From: Branchiostoma floridae
Taxonomy: Eukaryota > Chordata > Leptocardii > Amphioxiformes > Branchiostomatidae
DNA length: 64,000 nucleotides
Direction: 5' to 3'
NCBI RefSeq assembly: GCF_000003815.2
Contig: NC_049993.1
Location: forward strand, 6,468,489 to 6,532,488
Shown piece after piece: positions 60,704-64,000 of this stretch. A model generated the notes under the pieces. It searched no databases. It saw nothing but the letters and a program-made list of their open reading frames with translations, and had not been told where the DNA came from. Numbering within the stretch: position 1 is the stretch's first letter; each line of letters opens with the position of its first letter. Made by a program: the position numbers and the translations under genes.

Positions 60704-63700
60704 GGCCTTAGATCTTGTACTACAGCACACAGCAGAAGAAGAGAGCGAGAGGGTTCGCAGCCGAAACCGCGCGGGGACCTAAACTGCAGTGTTGTTCGAG
60801 TCCCCGCGTCCTGACTATAAATAACGTTAGGTGTGCACAGCCCTACCTCCAGGCCTTCGCAATTAACCTTTCTGATCGTCTAGTAACATCTCCGCATGGT
60901 ACTTCGTAGTATTCAATTGAAAATGAATACCTGAGGAATGAAAATACGGTTAAAAAAGGAACTTGAACCATGTTGGAAATGTGACACGAAAGTGAAACCG
61001 TTTATTTATTCATTCATTGCAATAGTTCCTCTTCAGAAATGGACATGAGGCAATGACTGCTTACGTAGCCAGGGGCTGTACATGTATTGTAGGACATTGA
61101 ACCCAAAGTGCTATCTACAGCACGACAATACGTCTCGTCCGTAAGTATTGTTCGTGTTCCCGCGTTTAGGCCACACTGACTTATTTCTATGGATGACATC
61201 CGCGCATGGATTTTCTCCTATTTTCCAAAAGGCCAAACATGTGGCCACATGTGATCCAATAGCATCCTTGGTCAGTGAGAATTGCATGCTTGCCAGAGGA
61301 TCTGCTCTCCAACATAGGGGGCACACAGTCAGGGCATGGGGATAGAGCGCCCTTATTTTCCTTTTTAAACAAGAATGACAATAAACACATATTTGAAATG
61401 GTAATTGTCTCTTACAGTCTTACTAGATGAGGTGAACATAAGACAAACGACACCTGGGAAAGAACGGACTGAATAATTAGTCCAGGTATAGCAGCATTTT
61501 TTTCGGCCTTGCTCATTAGATTTGGAGTCTCCAGAGGATGTCATCCATAAAAGCAAAACAGTTTGGCCTTAACTAAAAATAGGTGCAGACATCCCTACCC
61601 TACCTTCGGGCTTTTACAATTATCATCTCTGACCAACGCCATCTTCCCCTGGCACCAATGCAGAAATGGCCTTGGGAAACTACAATTGTACAAAAAGGAA
61701 CTTGAACCATTCTAAACGGAATTAGGAAATGTGGGCGGGTGCGGAACTGTTTATATTATGTTAACTGCTTTAATGGTTCTGCTTCGACTGAGAACATAAA
61801 ATCAAGGATACCCAAGTAGCCGGGGGCTATCACATTCATGGCGAATTGTCGTGACGTTCTCTGAAATACAATTTAACATCAAATTTAAAATCACATGGAA
61901 GGTCATTGAACCCTGCTACAGTGTATCTACCAGAGTACATTGACCTATCTACTCAAAGCGTTAAACAAAATGTGCTACACATAAAAAGGGAAAAGCGGGA
62001 TCATTTCAGAAGAAATACCAGTGCGTTCATGGACACAGCTTTATGAAGCCGGTTCATAACAGTTAATTTCAATGACTAAATGAAGACGTTGTTTGAAATT
62101 GTTTTGGAGAGAATTAACTGCCTTCTGATTCGTTTGTTTGTTTGTTTGCTTGCTTGCTTACAAGTAGGATGGCACTGGTTCGGTAGTTTGACTGAATAAA
62201 ACTGCCGAGCATGATTCTCTAAAAGCGACTGATGAATGCGTGATGGATTGATCTAAATGGAAGGTGCCGAGGCGTTGTCACTGAAGGTGAACTTCAAGGC
62301 GCGTTTTTAGAGGAGAGAGTGCTAATCTAGCTTGCATGTTGCAATAACTCACTAGGTCACTAGGCGTCTCTTTTGAACCATGAAGACAACACTTGTAGAA
62401 CTCCATTCTGACACTCCATTCGTCCAAAAAAGAACAGCTGGACAATGTCAGGATTAGTTAAAAGACTCTGTAATGTTTTAAACATTTAAACATTAAATCT
62501 CAGTGCTTTGTGATCCACAAATATAGCAGTGCTCTTTTGTACAAATTTACAAAAATGACGGGTACAGATACGAAGCAATATACAGATCAATATATCACGA
62601 AATTAACAAAAAAAGAAAAATGTGTAACATTGTACACTCTTACGAGTTGTAATACAAGACAAGTGGTATGCAAAGCAAGTATGATTAATTTTGATATGTC
62701 TGTGTTAAATATATATCTGAAACGTTGTAATATAAAATTCAAAATCTGATGACAACTGAATTATTTCCTACTTAACTTTATAAAATCATTTTTTCTTCCC
62801 CCCCCCCAAAAAAAGAAAAAAATTGTTGTTCCCAACAGTTTTTCTTCCAGTTTGACCATAAAGGTTGAACAGACAATTACTCGTACATATAAATCCTATA
62901 CAACATAAAACATAAAGCCTATACCACTATATACACTTCATACAATACAAGAACAAGCAGTTAACAAAAGATCTGTGCACTGGCTTCAATATGGTCATGC
63001 AAGACAAGAGTAATATGCAGAGCAACATAATATAGTGAGAAAAATACTTCTCGAAACTTTGTTCTGTGGCCGAGCTTGTGGCTTTCCTTATTTTTGTTCT
63101 CACACACTAGCAACAAATAACATTATTTTAAACATGGTACCATGCTTTAATAGTGCTGACACAAGCAAGAAATGTATATTACTGTACTGTTAAATAATTC
63201 TGAAGAAACTAATCACTTGATACACAAATGCAAGCACATGCATTTCATAAGGCTTTCCCAATACACAGCAAATACATGGTGATGTATTTAACGCAAACTC
63301 TACTAGTTTGATAGTTGCCAATGCATATTATGACTGAATGGACAAAGTAACCATTGTGCAAACACATGTAATGATCATTAAAATCATAACACCATAAAAA
63401 TGGTGCAATTTACACAAACAAAACCATACTTGCCCAAAGACTTTTCTAATCCATAAATAGGTTCTGTGTCAGAGTTTCATAGTTGACCCAAAATAATTTT
63501 CTTAAGAGAAATGACCTAAACTCTACTCATGATCATAAGAGCAGCATTTCATCATTCAGGTATGAAAATCACAGCATCTCAAAATGTGTCAAGAAGAAAT
63601 GGGCTGACCACTCTATGGTCTGAAATGTTTGCAACAAAGAGAAGTAGCAACCTAAGATGAGAAGCTCACAGTTGAATTTAGTAAAGATCAGGTTTCCACT

Positions 63701-63783
63701 TGAACAAAGATGTCTAAATCACATTTGTTGGTCCAGATGTCTTATTTTGTGTTCACTTGTTTTCTTATACTTTTATTTTCATT
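60704..63783. other. intergenic DNA upstream of receptor 3
   Basis: On the - strand TATTTATAG near 60812-60820, about 110 bases before the receptor 3 ATG, is TATA-like. Two diverged direct repeats follow (60840-61090 and 61595-61835, sharing AAAAGGAACTTGAACCAT and GTAGCC.GGGGCT). Beyond 61840 the sequence is AT-rich with no recognised exon. Confidence 0.45.
60840..61835. repeat. pair of diverged direct repeats (~240 bp each)
   Basis: 60840-61090 and 61595-61835 share CCCTACC, AAAAAGGAACTTGAACCAT, a GAAATGTG word, a TTTAT region, GTTC.TCTTC-like and GTAGCC.GGGGCT in the same order. About 500 bases of other sequence lie between. This may be an old duplication or two copies of one dispersed element. 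Confidence 0.45.
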
Positions 63784-63818
63784 CACTGAAGAATGACAGT
63801 GGATGCTGTCTGAAACGT
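63784..63818 (+). ncRNA. hammerhead-ribozyme-like core (retroelement remnant)
   Basis: CTGAAGA, then a hairpin with stem GACAG/CTGTC and a TGGATG loop, then GAAACG. It shares the TGGATG loop and the CACTGAAGA start with the core at 38603-38638, while the stem bases differ but still pair. That is compensatory change expected of a structured RNA. Activity is unproven. Confidence 0.4.
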
Positions 63819-64000
63819 TTGAATAAACACTGTAGCAGGGCTCTAGCCAGCGTCCGTTTTTCCGTCAATTGACGGAAATTTGCTGCATGTGACGGAAAAA
63901 TTTTAAAACTAATCCGTCAACCTTGACGGACAAAAATCTGATAAAAGCTCCTTGGTGGAAGCTACAGGCGGCTTGGGGACGCCGTCCACGGTCATAAAAG

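Noticed and set aside
63836-63932. TTGACGGA/TCCGTCAA-rich stretch near the right edge
   Set aside because: It looks like the beginning of another repeat, but the window ends before its structure can be seen.
1-64000. Retroviral, LTR or Polinton-type copies
   Set aside because: No reverse transcriptase, integrase, capsid or envelope-like coding region and no long terminal repeats were recognised on either strand.

Overview
The window reads as an invertebrate deuterostome genome, most likely a lancelet (Branchiostoma). Seven multi-exon genes with GT-AG introns are separated by repeat-rich DNA. The vertebrate-like metabolic genes, the SRCR receptors with tyrosine-rich tails, and the many small foldback DNA elements all fit amphioxus. 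Species was inferred from content and not confirmed by any search. There are four assembly gaps (N runs at 9689-9788, 28540-28658, 35301-35651 and 35874-35973).

Left third (1-21 kb, + strand): two tandem SLC45-type (MFS, sugar/H+ symporter family) genes. The first (4273-7956) lacks its first exon in the window. The second (16746-20999) can be read end to end as six exons and 587 aa. Parts of their exons are nearly identical while the introns are unrelated. An extra intron is present in one copy only. The 9 kb between them holds a mariner-like foldback, a 163-bp tandem repeat array and several small inverted-repeat elements.

Middle (22-33 kb): a complete ELOVL6-like fatty-acid elongase on the - strand (six coding exons, 269 aa), then NDUFB6, a complex I accessory subunit, on the + strand (four exons, 130 aa). 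NDUFB6 converges on the next gene, with back-to-back polyadenylation signals.

Right half (34-61 kb, all - strand): a cluster of three putative type I membrane receptors. The first two each have a signal peptide, three SRCR domains, a short stalk and a tyrosine-rich tail. The second is complete at 543 aa with a visible transmembrane exon. In the first, no transmembrane exon can be seen, and it probably lies in an assembly gap. The third gene has a signal peptide, a Thr-rich mucin-like stalk, a transmembrane segment and a 286-residue acidic tail with five YxxP motifs. All three tails share a proline-rich/YSTI module, and two share an AQLEAAR segment. I regard this cluster as the main candidate for an undescribed signalling system. 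It resembles CD5/CD6 in architecture and p130Cas/ITIM receptors in its tail motifs, but orthology is not claimed.

The repeats include a MITE family with ATCTCCAAGCAG ends and 9-bp target duplications, a second short foldback family also with 9-bp duplications, a TTCGCGG-rich element in two copies, two hammerhead-ribozyme-like cores, a tRNA-derived SINE and simple-sequence tracts. No retrovirus, LTR element or other capsid-bearing element was recognised.
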